A DNA stretch of 64,000 nucleotides. Origin: Thelephora terrestris (taxonomy: Eukaryota > Basidiomycota > Agaricomycetes > Thelephorales > Thelephoraceae). The stretch's first letter is position 1, and every line of letters starts with the position of its first letter. Location: contig WIUZ02000001.1 in the NCBI GenBank assembly GCA_015956445.1, forward strand, positions 62,001-126,000, in the 5' to 3' direction. The translations under genes were made by a program, and so were the position numbers. The notes beneath the pieces are model-generated. The model ran no database searches, had not been told where the DNA came from, and saw only the letters and a program-made list of their open reading frames with translations. This document shows, piece after piece, positions 23,950 through 35,861 of this stretch.

Positions 23950-24367
23950 CTACGACCCAGTTCCCAAGCCGTCTACAAGCACGGAGGCATCTCCTGACCA
24001 GTAATACGTAGCCCTGTCGTACATCGTCTTGACGTGTGGAGGGAAGTATCGAACGAGACCCGTGCCAACGAACATGAACAGGATCACGGCCACGATCGCT
24101 GCGGAAAACCAAAAATCGTTCGAAACCCAACGAAAGTTATTAGTCTCGCGGGGCAGACTCACCGCACAGGATCTTCTCCCATGGTTCCAGCATAGTAAAC
24201 GCGAACGTGCACTCAAACCACATCCTGCACCTCCACACGAACGCCCCAAATGCTGACGTGGGGGGCCGGCATGGCAACGACAGGGAGGTCAGAATAGAGA
24301 TCGTCGATGGTGCCGCGTGGGGGTTTCCATCCCTTGAGCCAGAGGTTTTGTGACTAGACTTGCCCAT
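23950..24367 (-). CDS. Small subunit of serine palmitoyltransferase (ssSPT-like)
   Basis: This small membrane protein matches the ssSPT family, which binds the LCB1/LCB2 heterodimer in the ER and stimulates the first step of sphingolipid synthesis (serine plus palmitoyl-CoA). Two exons are joined over a 64-nt GT-AG intron (24099-24162). The signature MWFECTFAFTMLEPWEK precedes a transmembrane segment, AIVAVILFMFVGTGLV, and then RYFPPHVKTMY. Human ssSPTa has the same order, with MLEPWE immediately before its membrane helix. The N-terminal ~45 residues upstream of FVWRCRMWF are poorly conserved in character. The chosen ATG at 24367 is the first in frame, but a later start or an extra upstream intron is possible. 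Such small genes are easily missed in annotation. Confidence 0.78.
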
Positions 24368-24658
24368 TGGCCGGGTTGGGATCAGACTGTGGTGGGATGT
24401 GCAGAGAGAGCTTCGGCACTATTCCAAAGCAGGCGCTTCCTGCCGGGTGATGGACGGCTAGGGTGGGCGCACCGCCCCAGTCGGCAGATTTACTTCACAA
24501 CTAATTCATATTGATATCTTTGAGTGATATCAGTTCACAAAGTAGCTACTTGACCCTGAGATGAAACTGGAGCCCAATGAACCATTGTAGCAGAGACAAT
24601 ATTGAACTTTCGAGCGAAAAACAAAATTGAACTACATTTTGAAAGTTAGTCACTGCTA
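24368..24658. other. Intergenic before tRNA
   Basis: AT-rich sequence between the ssSPT-like gene and the tRNA. It probably serves as promoter for the minus-strand gene. Nothing else was seen. Confidence 0.4.
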
Positions 24659-24751
24659 GACACTTTGGCTGAGTGGTTAAAGCGATAGACTCGAATCAAC
24701 GTCGAAATCTATTCCTCTATGAGGGCGCAGGTTCAAATCCTGCAGGTGTCG
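24659..24751 (+). tRNA. tRNA-Ser(CGA) with 11-nt intron
   Basis: The acceptor stem GACACTT pairs with AGGTGTC, and a discriminator G lies at 24751. The D-arm region GGCTGAGTGGTTAAAGC contains the A box. The anticodon stem ATAGA/TCTAT encloses a seven-base loop CTCGAAA with anticodon CGA, once an 11-base intron directly 3' of position 37 (about 24693-24703) is removed. A long variable arm (TTCCTCTATGAGGGC region) is typical of serine tRNAs. The T arm GCAGGTTCAAATCCTGC supplies the B box. The transcript reads UCG codons. Confidence 0.93.
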
Positions 24752-24757
24752 TTTTTT
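24752..24757 (+). terminator. RNA polymerase III terminator
   Basis: Six T residues begin immediately after the tRNA discriminator base. This is the usual Pol III stop signal. Confidence 0.85.
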
Positions 24758-25573
24758 AACCCGACCTCTTCAATTCTCAGCATATCCATTTAATCCGACG
24801 CGAACTGTCTTTCAATTTTTTTACACCCAAATTCCGTGTGTGATCTCACAGTTGGTTCGCACGTTCGAACACCGATGGCGCGATCCAGTGGGGTCGCTGC
24901 AGACGTACACACTGATAGAAGCCAAGTTACCACCTATAGCTATAGAGTGCCAATCTCAGATTCACCCGTCCTCTGCCAGTCACCCACAATGTGCACGCGA
25001 ATATCATTCCGGGGAACGGTCGAGACCCCGCCCGCTAAGCTTCAAGCTCCAAGTCAGCAGGCGCTGCCCCCAGAGCGCAGGCCCTTGGTATTGGAGACGT
25101 CTACATACACACGCGTGGATGAACAAAACCTCGCTTGCTTGGATCAGTCTCTCACACACAAACTCCAGACTGATTATTATCGCAGCAGTAGATAAAGGCG
25201 AGATAGGCAAGAGAGAGAGAGAGAGAGAGAGAGAGAGCACAAAAACGCGACTCGAAGCTGACAAGCATAGGAGAAAAACAGAGAGCGAGGAAATGAGGGG
25301 ACCACCGACACTAAAACGGGGGGAGAACAAAAAAAACAAGAAAACGAAAGGGTATGAGGGGCAAGTATATATCCGAGCAAGTGCTTCCTTGTTCTTGTCC
25401 ATCGCGAGCGAGAGTTATACAATCGGGAATGCAAAGCTAGCAAGATGCGCACCCAAAGACTAGATTAAACTGTCTCTTGAACCTGAGTAGGCTCTCCGAG
25501 TTCGATGACTTACATCCTAACCCAAGAAAAATTTACACTTGCCAACGGAAGTCGGGTGTGATTTGGTGTCTGA
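24758..25573. other. Intergenic with GA microsatellite
   Basis: This lies between the tRNA and the 3' end of the Msb1-like gene. A perfect GA microsatellite of about 14 units sits near 25209-25238. Plus-strand open frames here are purine-biased and lack motifs, so they are not called. Confidence 0.55.
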
Positions 25574-28500
25574 TTACTGAGGTGCTGGCTCTGACGCAGG
25601 CTCTACAGGACACGAGATGAGGATACAGATGCGCAAAGAGAGAAGACTATTACGAACCTTCAAGGGCACTCTGGAAAACACGATTATCATCAGCCGTCTC
25701 GACGTCGAGTGGGAGTGGATCTTCGGCAGCAACTGGTCGGGGTTCTCCGTCCTCAGGTTGGATCGGCTCGGATCCAGTTGCCTGCTCTGAGATGGGGGTG
25801 AACGTTTCGCTCGAGGGAACCTCAGCTGTAGGAACGTCTTCTGTTGCCGTCGGCTCCTCGATCTTTTCGTCAGCGACGGCAGTTGGTTCAGGCTCCGGTG
25901 CGACCTCGAATTCATCGTCATCCACTTCAGCTGGACCACCTGAGACGATGGGAACCGGGTCCAAATCCACGCCAACATCACCAGCAGAGTCTTCGGTCTT
26001 GTCATCGAGATGTTCGATCACGGGTTCGGGTAGCGGGACATCAGACAATTCAGTGGCGGGCGCCTGCGGTTTTTCGATGTCAGGGGCATGATGAAGGCCG
26101 GCCTCTGTGCTATCCAAAGCTAGCTGGGGCCCAGGAGTTTCGCCGTGCGATACGACGGTTTCAGGAGCGGGTGGGAGGGCGTCGGTAAGTTGGGGAGGTT
26201 CTTCGACAGTGGGAGCAGGGACTTCGTATTCAGTGGTGGAAGTGATGGGAGGGGCAGGAGCAGGTTCCCTCACAACGTCTTGATGAGGAGTCGGGAGTTC
26301 ATCACCTTTCGTGGTAACGTCTCCGTTCGCCCCTTCCTTCGTGAAATCGTCTTCTACCTTGGCTTTATCACTACCCGCAGCGGTTGCGAGCACAGCACCC
26401 CCAACCACACCAGCGGCAACCGCAACAACTCCGCTCTCCACCTTCTTAGCAACTTCAGGCAGTGGTTCAGGTTCCTCCGAAAGCACTTCCTCACCCATCT
26501 CGCCGACTTTGGGCGACTTTCCGAGCCCAAATTTCCTCCTGCTGCTGATGCTGTCCTTCTTGCCAGATCCGCCGGTAGTCGGGTTGATATCCTCTGACGT
26601 CAGGTCGTCTTTGGAGCTACCGAAAATTGTGAATCGTTTCAGAGTGGCGGATAGCGAAGAACTCTTCTTCTCCCCAAACGATGGTCGAGGAGAGGAAGTC
26701 CTTTTCAGTGGAACTGATGGGACTCTTAGCCCGCCAGAGGTCGCCAGACCTTCATGATGGACAGCCGGAGAGAGAGGCGGCGTGAGTTTCCTGAACTTCT
26801 CTTCGATGATGATCCAGTTAACCGAACTGCTGGAAGCCACCTTCTCTCCATCTTCAGAGGAGGCGGGGATCGAACGAGGAGTCAAAGGATGCTTCAGCTC
26901 CCCAATGACAAATTTGGGCCAATCGTTTGAAATCGGATCCCCAACCGCATCTCGCCAGAAATCGACAAAGGCCTCGTCTAACTGAACGATCTCCGCAGAA
27001 ACCATATACAGTTTTGGGCACTCGGGTTCCTCTGGACCAGCTCTCGAGTCGGGAGCGGGGGGAGTCGGCTCGACCGGTGTGACGTTCCTGCTTTGTTTTC
27101 GTTTGCTGTGCTTCCTCTGGAGTGGCGGATCGGTGACCTCCACGTCCTTATCGAGCAACGTGGAAGCGAAATCCTGGGAGAAAGTGGTCTCCCCAAATCC
27201 AGCGCTAGAGAATTCCGCCCAGTTTTTGGGAGATTGAGGGGCGCTGGAAGGAAGCGTTGTCTTGAAAGCGGAAACACCGTTTCCGTCAGTTATAGGAGAT
27301 AGGGGGGCCTCCGTTATGGGGCTGAGAGTAGAGGCAGCACCGGAAGCACCAAGGAGAACCTGTTCCTTGGGATCGGTAGAAATGAGGGAAAAGAGGCTGA
27401 TGGTGTCATCAGATAATACAGCTGGCAACGGTTTAGTGTCGGGATCGGATGTCGTGGCCGTCTTGATTTGGTCCCAGAGGTAGGCGTGTCCTTTGTCGGA
27501 TTTGAACTCGGAATCTAGAGCATCAGTGAAGATGCGGACGGGCGAGCGTGACGACGGAAGCTTGTCGTTATCTGCGTAAACCGCCTCAATGCGCACAAAA
27601 AGCGCATCATAACGACGGGTGGAGAAACGGGGTCTCGTTAAGAGACCGTCCGCGGTTGGATCAGGGGACGTAGTGTACGGATACTGAGCCACGAGTTCTT
27701 GTAGTCGTCTCGGCAGGGGCCGCTTGGTGTCTTCGTCCCTTTCACACAAATCAGCAAACATGAATGGGAATACTAGCTGAAGTGACGCTACCTTAACCAA
27801 GACAAGAACAAATGCTCAAGCATCCGTCCAGAGACCTCCCATCTCGTATACAAGGAGTTCCAATCTTCAGTTCCCTCAGCTCGACGGGCACTCAAGAGCC
27901 AGAAACCAAAGTACTTGGCAAGTTTGCTGCCGGAATAACCATTGGCCTCTGCGTGTGCCGCGAGCGAAGAGATGATATCAAATGTGGGTAACAATATCAT
28001 GGTGTGTGTCGGTGAGATTGCGGGAATGAGTTTCGTGGTGAAGGCACGAGGATCGTAATCGGCTTTTCGTTCGGCTTCACGAAAGTTGTGGTACCAAGAC
28101 CATTCGTCAGAGGACGAAGGTCCGAACGAGGTGCCTGAGAGCTTGAGGTGTCTGAGAGCCCATCGGAACACAGCAGCGACGTCGTGAACGGAGCGCGCAT
28201 ATTCCAACTCGGAATTAAAGGCGGCTAAAGGGGAAGTAGAGGGAGCGAGCGTGGTTTCTGGGCTCTTTTGAGCCAGCGTAAGGATAAAGAGCGTGATAAG
28301 TTTGCGTTGAAGCTGTGGGGAAGCCGAATGCCAATGTGGACGCATAACTCCGAGTGTCTCGAGACCTAATTGACGTTAGTGTGCCGCAAAGATAGGGAAA
28401 AGGTTAATTTGACACTCACCACCACGTTCCGTGATGGCCTTTGAGCAAGCCTCAATCAACGATAACGTTTCTCCAGGAGTCAATCGACGCGTCAAAACTG

Positions 28501-28867
28501 AGTCATCCGTCTCGTCGGTTTGTGGATTGAACGAAGCAACGAAAGAATCGCCATTCTTGTCGATGGTACCGGGCAAACGAAGGGTGAGATGTGGCGCGTC
28601 GGTGGTGGGAGAGGAGGGCTGAAGCTTCGACTTTGACTTCAGCAAGCCAAACTGCCGACCCTTGTCCCCCTCTTTGACCCTGCCTTTGTCAGATGCGTGT
28701 AGGCCTTCTGGAAACTTGGGAGAGGACGGAGAAATGTTGGAAGGGATAGCTTCGAATTTGCCCTCGAGAAGTGAAGGATCCGAGCTGCGTCTGACGGAGC
28801 GAGGGGTGGCAAACTCCCTGTCGTCACTCTTCTTACGTCCAAAAACCTTTGACAAGAACGAGGGCAT
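25574..28867 (-). CDS. Msb1/Mug8-domain morphogenesis protein
   Basis: This resembles the fungal Msb1/Mug8 family, implicated in polarised growth and Rho/Cdc42-linked cell-wall signalling. The ATG at 28867 starts MPSFLSKVFGRKKSDDREF. The family region spans TPGETLSLIEACSKAITERG, joined by an intron at about 28369-28418 to LETLGVMRPHWHS, then KLITLFILTLAQ, LLPTFDIISSLAAHAEANG and SKLAKYFGFWLL. Another intron (about 27739-27791) joins LSWLR to DEDTKRPLPRRL. The second half is a long Pro/Glu/Ala/Thr-rich low-complexity tail. The final junction uses a GTTCGT donor after SALE near 25656 and an acceptor at about 25607, giving the end EEPASEPAPQ and a stop at 25574. Total is about 1,040 residues. 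Family assignment rests on motif memory, not alignment. Confidence 0.78.
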
Positions 28868-29232
28868 TGGTGCGTGTCCGGTGGTGATAGGCCTAAGGTA
28901 GAACGGCCCGAAATGGGAATTCGTCTGAGCACGTTTTCTCCGTCTGGGGTGATGCGTAGCGGGGGAGGATGAATATGGAACTTACAAGCCACGAGGCCGA
29001 AGAGATATATAAGTTAAAAGAGTATGAACGGCGTTTCCGTTCGGACTCTCCTGTCTTGGGACGTCGTGACTGAAGGGGGAGGAGGGAGGATAATCAAACG
29101 AGCGCTCGTTCTCGCCTCATTTCTCGTAAGTTATTTCTCACAAGTCAGATTTGTCACTCCTTCCACCGGCAAACGACAAACAAAGAATGGTCCCCGTGTC
29201 TAAATAAAATCCCAGTAGGCCTCATAGTGTAT
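28868..29232. other. Intergenic, nothing recognised
   Basis: Promoter side of the Msb1-like gene, plus the 3' flank of HEM4. No gene or repeat seen. Confidence 0.5.
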
Positions 29233-30204
29233 CTACACGAGCCGCAGCAGAGCTTCCCCCAGAGCCTCAGGGGAGGGTTTCTCTGCGACCGCGTCCACTT
29301 TCACTCCGCACTTCTCTTCAACGTGCATCACCGTCGTAGGACCGATAGCCGCCACCTTGCAAAACCGGCCTTCTTGCGTGACTTCCCCACCTACTGGAAA
29401 GAAGGTCAGGTGTTCTCGCAGGATCTGCAGTGCAAATTCCGCAGACGAGGGAGCAAAGTACGCAATACACCATTGTGCTGGATCTGCAGGGAAAATCATA
29501 GTCAATCCCCGTGTATCCCCTTCAAGCAAAGTCAAAATCCGGATTCACCGAGTGGTTGGTGGTGTTGAAAGAGCTCCTTGACCCCCCTCGAGAAACGCGA
29601 AGACCCTTGTGTCGCATAGACCTGGAGAGGTTCAAGCTCAACCCCTGCTGCTTGAACGAGCGTAGGCAAAGTGTCTCGGTTCTTATCCCCAGTCAGGTAG
29701 AGCAGCGGAAGCTTCGGTGCCCGCCTGTGTTGATCGTCAATGATCACCTTCGCCAATGCTTCTCCTGTACCTGATCCCTCTCCTATGATATTCTGAGGGG
29801 AAGGAGTGAAAGGTGATACCGGCATGCTTCTAAGGACATCTCCTGTCGTGCTGCCCACAACATAGAACGGGATGCCAGACCAATCTACCTTGTTCATATA
29901 AGGAACTCTTCGCCACATGACGATGTACATAGCACAACTCACCAGAACTGCCTGAACCATATCCTTGAGTAGAGGAAAGCTCTTCTCTAACGAGGTCCCA
30001 ACACTCAGCCGACCTTGAGCTTGTGAGAATCACGCCCCCATAGTCTGATCTTTCTCCTTTGACTATATTGCGTAGATCCTCAAGATTGGTGTGAACTGTT
30101 TCGAGGACAGGAACGGAGTACGGGCACAGTCCGACAGATTGCAAATGCTGCTGATAACGATCTGGTGCGTCCTCTGGGGGATTTCGGACCAACAGGACCT
30201 TCAT
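29233..30204 (-). CDS. HEM4: Uroporphyrinogen-III synthase
   Basis: This enzyme cyclises and inverts hydroxymethylbilane to uroporphyrinogen III, the fourth step of haem (and sirohaem) synthesis. The ATG at 30204 begins MKVLLVRNPPEDAPDRY. Typical features follow: VPVLETVHTNLEDL, then VILTSSRSAE (conserved T-S-x-x-A/S loop), FYVVGSTTGDVL, LPLLYLTGDKNRDTLP, and the C-terminal YFAPSSAEFALQIL and KVAAIGPTTVMHVEE. Two short introns are required. One joins GSGSS to VPYMNKVDWSG (donor GTGAGT, acceptor near 29911). The other joins HHQPL to DPAQWCIAYF (donor GTGAAT near 29550, acceptor near 29490). Length is about 275 residues, normal for the family. Confidence 0.92.
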
Positions 30205-30483
30205 GAGTGTAGTGGTGGTGTGTACAGCTAAGTCGTTAAGTAAGTGGGGTGCTGTCTGTACAATTACGCGCTATGATGGTACAACGGTCTATACATGATA
30301 CCTACCTATTCAACACGTAACATACAAAAGGGACTAATCAAAACACACCATAAATGGGGCAAGTAAAAAAAACGTCTTGGCGGAGATGGGGATGTGAAAT
30401 GAGATAATTTGGATCCAACCAAGCCAAGGTCTAGGAATCGTTGAAAGTGAGAAGCGAACAATACTAGTGACCGACTAGCGTGG
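30205..30483. other. Intergenic, nothing recognised
   Basis: Upstream of HEM4; probably its promoter. No gene seen. Confidence 0.4.
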
Positions 30484-31098
30484 TTAGACCATGGATCCAT
30501 GTATCAAAACGTCCCACGCGCTCTTCGACTGCAACGTCGCGATGACTTTTCGAGAGGGGGTCCTCTGTCCGGGAAGATCAGTCCCGTGTTCGCCGCCGCC
30601 AATCACCACCAAGGGAGGACGGGGAGAAACGGGTGATACATCGTGAACCAAATCATCATCCGGATGCGATATTGGGTGGTGCAAGGGTGAAGGGGAGTTG
30701 GAGGTGTGGTTGGCTTGGCCGGGTGAGGCGCTCGAGCGCGAGGGAGGAGGTGTAGCGGGCGAGTTATCAGGTGGGTGTACACCCTTGATATGATGATGAA
30801 TCGACCAGGGATGAGCCGGGCTGGCAGTCCCGGAAACAGATGATGAGGACGACACGCTGCACGGCCGTTTCTAGTCAATGACCCGGTCACCACATCGAGG
30901 ATCCGAGCCACTAAAAGTTAGTTGCAACCCCTCGGTAGCCGTGTGGGGAGCTTGACATACGGGGGACAGGATGCTTCCCAGGACCAGTCTCAGGTGTTGA
31001 TGCTGACTGTGGCTGTCGTCAGAATTGGGATTCTGCTTGGAGGGTGTGGGGTCAGCGCTTCGCTGGGCAACGCTCGACGATGACGGTGAATTGACCAT
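30484..31098 (-). CDS. Possible low-complexity hypothetical protein
   Basis: I do not recognise this. Two minus-strand coding-like segments (starting MVNSPSSSSVAQRS at 31098 and containing SSSSSVSGTASPAHPW near 30850) are rich in Ser, Pro and His. They could be joined through a GTATGT donor near 30960 and an acceptor near 30914. The second junction is unclear. The last segment ends SAWDVLIHGSMV at 30484. There is no domain, signal peptide or membrane segment. It may be a small regulatory or disordered protein, or not a gene at all. Confidence 0.35.
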
Positions 31099-32579
31099 GA
31101 CTGTCTTCTCTTTTCACGGCCCTACTCGTACTTATAGTCAATCGTCGGCGTTGACCCCCGTCGGAGGGGATCGTGGTTGGGGGAGAAGATGTGATTGTTG
31201 TATAACGCGTGTTTTCCGAGAACCCCACATAACCTTGACTCATTCCCACGCCGGAAGACGCCGGGATGGATGATCGCGGCATCGGCCACAAGCCCCCTTG
31301 GCTTCACATTCAGTGAGGTCTGCTCACCCAACTTGACATACATAAAGTAAGCTTCTGCGCAGAGATACAATGGCCACACATATTCAGAGCGTTGAGCTAC
31401 AGTCCATTGGTTCTAACCAGCCTCAACGTCTCAAGCGCATCGTGGATAACTACGTACAGTACGTCATGTCATTGGAACCCATCCCGTTTTTTTTTCACGT
31501 GGCTGTGATTTTTATCCACAAGACAAACAGCGCCCAGTATTCGGGAATTGGCGCTGCTGGCAGAATTGAGACTCAGTGAGCGTCCTGGGCCGTATCCGAT
31601 TCAAGGGAAGCCAATCAGCTATCTTTCTGAGAACTTAAGTGGCAGGAACATTTTGAATCCATTGCCCTGAGGGGCATCCGGCGTCGTGCTGGAGACAGTG
31701 TATATTTCCACCCATCCTAGCGCTTGCGATCACTGGGCGGAGGCAGACGGAGCTGCAAGGCCTGAGCCCTGAGATCTCGGTACCCCTGTTGCCTTTCCAT
31801 GGCCTGCTGAGTTCAGGGGACTAATGGCTTGGACTATCGCCCGGCGCTCAGAATAGAACAATCCAGTCCACGGTGAGTACTAGTTATGAGGTTAACAAGC
31901 GCTCGTCCTTCCTAAAGCCGTCCACTCATGCACTTGCGCGCAGCGAACACCAGCCCCAGACGACACAGCACGGGCACAACCGTAACATCATGAATGTGCG
32001 TTCAAGTCAGCATCTGGAATTTTGTCTAACACGTGTCTCTCCAACGGACCCGTTCACCCCCACTCGTCCGCACCATCGCAAAGTTTTTCCCCACACCTGA
32101 TCTCGGCTCCGAGATACCGTTGGATATGTAAAGTGCGTTCCACTATCGCTTGAGCAGCGATTACATAGCAGCTTATTGAACCGCAAAATTCTCCTTACGA
32201 AGCCTCGAAGCCAGTGCTTGATGGAGCAGGATACGAGATCGATCCCGGAGTTCTGCTAGTTTCAGTGCGAAATTCGATCTTATCGCGGAGTCAGCCTGTT
32301 CCTTTCTCCTGATCTTCCATTGATGACAATGGACATCGGGATTGGTGCACCACGCGGTTGGCCTTGTCGAGGTGAGCATCTATCAGACTTAATTGATGAG
32401 GACGAAACTAATCTCTCGTCCAGCCCGCAAAGATAACGGAACAAAGCGGACCTTCCTGCGGCCCTCCCTTTGGTATAATCTGCGTCTCGTTCTTCGGAGG
32501 ATACCTCATCCCCCCAGCCCCTGGGTGCCGCAGAATTGCTGATTTATAGATTCTTTTGGCCTGGTCACAATCTTGCCCA
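31099..32579. other. Gene-poor stretch
   Basis: No supported gene. It precedes the kinase relic; N-lobe remnants of that kinase may lie here but are too weak for me to recognise. Confidence 0.4.
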
Positions 32580-33005
32580 CGGAGACACCTCCCTTTTCGT
32601 CTACCCCTCCCATTGGTGGGATGGTTCGGCAGATAAACGCTTGAGCCCGCAACTCGTCAATCTCAACGGACGTGACGGGACTCCGGCGGAAACTGTACGC
32701 TCAGACTGCTACGGTTTCGGGATGGCCCGGTGGTATCGTTGTCCTAATCCACGAATGAGTTGCCGCTACTAAGGTTGTTCAAGTAGCCCGCCCGGAAACT
32801 CTATTTGACACACACGTCGCGACCTGCAAAAGCAGACTCTGGACGATTGTTCGGCAATGCTGGGAAGAGAAAATCGTCGACCGCCCTGCACTTTTTGAAG
32901 TTCAAAATCAGTTCTCCGTTATTGCAGGGATGTGGGGTACCTACCCGAGTCAATTGGGATCCACGGATGGATATGTGCGTGTTCCACAAAACGCTCGAGG
33001 TCTAC
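32580..33005 (+). pseudogene. Relic of TKL kinase C-lobe
   Basis: Fragments in this stretch align with the intact kinase at 34129-35861. LSPQLV matches MSPELL, and SDCYGFGM matches SDRYAFGM. LWTIVRQCW followed by RPALFEV matches LWAVVQRCW followed by RPALCEV. STDGYVRVP matches SSDDYVRVP. The pieces are in the right order, but a stop follows the RYRCP-like stretch near 32770 and the regions are in different frames. The glycine loop and the HGDLKG catalytic loop were not found. It is best read as the decayed C-terminal half of a tandem duplicate lying just upstream of the intact gene. Confidence 0.75.
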
Positions 33006-34048
33006 TAGAGAGTTGTGGTGAAGTTGGACCAGGAATGAGCCCCAGCTCGTTCGTGCAACAAATTTGCGCGACTACATCTAATAAGGTACAGGGCCGACGA
33101 GCGGCAGGGCCCGGGACGTCCACGTCCGACGGTTTTGTACAGCTCGTGCACGGTGACTGATGTCGATGATTCTCCGGACATGTGCTTAGATCAACTTTGG
33201 TATGTTTTATATGATGCACTGGCAGAGGATCCGTATTGACAATGAATACGAGGAGGTGACTGTGACTGATATGACTTGTGACAAACAAACAGTAAAATCC
33301 TGTCGTTGGCGGTGGCGCTTATAATTCTGTTCTCCATGACCCGGTGCTAACGTCCCGGGAAGACCCCGCAATTTCGTGCTCCACAAGGGCTCGGGAGAAT
33401 CCAACCCTACGAGTGGGTATGATTACCCCTCCTGCGACCATATCCGATTCCTCCTGGTGGGCCGGCACATTGTGATTTCCAGGTCGCTTTGTCGAGATGA
33501 CGTCGATCGGGTTCAACCGTATTAGCCCCACAAAACCTTAAACCTTACACTGGACGTGGGGCCCCAAGACTTGGATCGTGGCTGTGAAATCCACAATCGT
33601 CCACGGACTTCGGCTGTGTACACTGCCATTGGCCGCTTTGCCATCGGAACGTCGCCGATGATAACCCCTTCGGTATGTGGATCACGCACAGCTCGCCGAG
33701 GCTATGAGGGTCTCTGTGGTTCTCCCATTGGGAGTTGTCTGCTTGTCAGCCCTGTAATCGAACATCGATTCTATGATTCTCAGTGGAAAAAAAAGCTACC
33801 CACGGAATCCAGCTCCTGGCACGATGGCAACGCCCCAAGCAAAAACTGTTGGACGAGCCCGACTAGCGGGAGCCCCGGCGTTGTTCGGACCTGAAGAGGC
33901 CCAACCAACCTCGATTCGGCCCACGGAAAGGTCACACGTTTGTCCCAGGTTCTGATCCGACCTTGAGACTTGACGTACATGTACCCCAGCTACTGGCGGT
34001 ATCCATCCCTTTCACTCAATCCCCCAGGTTGCTCCTTGCGCGCCACAG
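33006..34048. other. Intergenic between kinase relic and kinase
   Basis: Nothing convincing. Open frames near 33556-33955 carry no recognisable motif. Confidence 0.4.
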
Positions 34049-34128
34049 GATGACAAGGCTTGTTCCCTTGTTCTTCAAAGGTGAGTGGTAGTGAGTGGTA
34101 GTGTTGGAGGTTTAATGAGAGGGTCGGA

Positions 34129-35861
34129 GTGACTTATCAGTCTCATGCAGCTCAAGCTCCCACCTCGGATGCTCCGCTATCACGACTCCTCAAGACTCGC
34201 TCCGCCGATAAACAATTTGTCGAGAGACTCCTAGACGTAGTCTTTTCAAAACAGTCCTTGATTGCCGCGAAACTGCTGTTGCCCTATGACGCTCAGAAGC
34301 TGATTAACAAAGTCGATAAGGTCTGGGAGATCTCTCCGCCCGTCCACAATCTTCTCATAAGTTTCTCCCAGGCTCTGGATCTCCCTGCCGTAGCCGAAAT
34401 CAGGAGGTTCCGGAGAAGATGCTTCAAGTACCTCTACCGGATTTCCGGCCATCATCGCCTGTTACCTTCGGCGTATAAACTGAAACCTGGGCCACGAAGG
34501 CGGGGAAAGCCAATAGGCAGTGGCGGATTCGCGGAAGTGTGGAAAGGAGTTTACAATGGGCAACAAGTTGCAATAAAAGTCTTGAAAGTCTACGAAACGG
34601 ATAACCTTCAGAAAATCGGGAAGGTAAGTTGTCGCTATTTGGAAACCAACAAACGTCAGCGAACTCACTGGAGCGCCTTTCCTAGCGATTCTGTAGGGAG
34701 GTGTTGATGTGGAATCGCCGACCACATCCGAACATACTCCCTCTTTTAGGAGTTTCAGACGAAGATTTTACCATGGTCTCCGAATGGATGGACAACGGGA
34801 ACATAAGGCAATTTGTCTTGACCCACCCGGACGTGAACCGTCCGTCGGTAGTGAGTGGGCCAACCCTCCAACGGTTTCTTTTGTGCTCATTTCCCCAGCT
34901 CCTTGGCGCCACAGATGGTTTGATATACTTGCACTCCCACAACTTAATCCATGGAGATTTGAAAGGGGTGCGTGGAGCTCACCGCTCCGATATTCTGGAG
35001 TTGAGGAAACCTTTCTCCGCAGGCGAATATACTCATAAAGAGCGACGGGACATCTTGCTTGGCCGACTTTGGCTTGTCCACCATTATGTCGACCGAGACA
35101 TTTACCTTTTCATCTCCTACTGCTACGGGGGGAACTTATCGATGGATGAGCCCGGAGCTTCTTAGGAGCGAAGGTAGCGAATTTCCGGGGAAAAGTGTGC
35201 ATTCTGACCGCTACGCTTTCGGAATGGTTATATATGAGGTGAGGCCATAATCGTCATCGTCTTACCACCATTCTCACATTTTCATTCACTCGGTCTTGAG
35301 GTGTTAACGGGAAATATTCCCTTCCATCGAGTTTGTAACCATTGTGCAGTCATCAAAAAAGTTGGAGAAGGCATTCGCCCGGAGATACCTGTGGACACGC
35401 CACCCGCTACTCACAGAAGTGGACTTTGGGCAGTTGTCCAACGATGCTGGGCACAGGAACCCGTTAAGCGTCCCGCTCTCTGTGAAGTTCGACGTCGGCT
35501 GTCCGTCGCTGCAGAAATGTGGGATGCCGACCTCCGTCAATGGGGAAGCAGTGATGATTATGTGAGGGTTCCCCACAGCACATCACCCTCGGAAGACTCC
35601 TCCGATGCGGGTGAGTTAATGAGATTTTTCATTCATGCGCACATATGTTCACATTCTGCCAGAGAGTGAATCTGATTTGGGAGCGAGCACATACTCGCTT
35701 TTGCAATCCAGCTGTGCGCTTCCATTTACAGCATCCGTTTTCTACTTTTGACACTCGCAAGCGTAGTAAGTCTGGAGGTTCCAATCCAACCCGTTGGCGA
35801 AGTGGAGTCCGAGGATGACTTAGAGCCACCGGATTATGTGTATGCCAATCCGAGGTCGTAG
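34129..35861 (+). CDS. TKL-like protein kinase
   Basis: This is a tyrosine-kinase-like Ser/Thr kinase of the type expanded in agaric fungi. The start is unresolved: coding sequence is clear from about 34138, and an ATG in a short upstream exon (near 34049) is likely, but I could not settle its phase. An N-terminal helical region (VERLLDVVFSKQSLIAAKLL) precedes the glycine loop IGSGGFAEVWKG and VAIKVLK (ATP-binding Lys). Introns then join to REVLMWNRRPHPNILPLLGV, YLHSHNLIHGDLKG joined to ANILIKSDGTSC, LADFGLS (DFG), GGTYRWMSPELL and SDRYAFGMVIYEV. The C-lobe ends CWAQEPVKRPALCEV. The tail is acidic and ends EDDLEPPDYVYANPRS. All catalytic residues are present. The target is unknown. Confidence 0.85.

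Noticed and set aside
24659-24751. Alternative reading of the tRNA without an intron
   Set aside because: Without removing 11 bases the anticodon stem does not form a seven-base loop; the intron at position 37/38 gives a canonical serine tRNA.
25004-25463. Open frames spanning the GA microsatellite downstream of the tRNA
   Set aside because: Composition is driven by the repeat (Arg-Glu or Ser-Leu runs). No domain, start context or splice pattern supports a gene.
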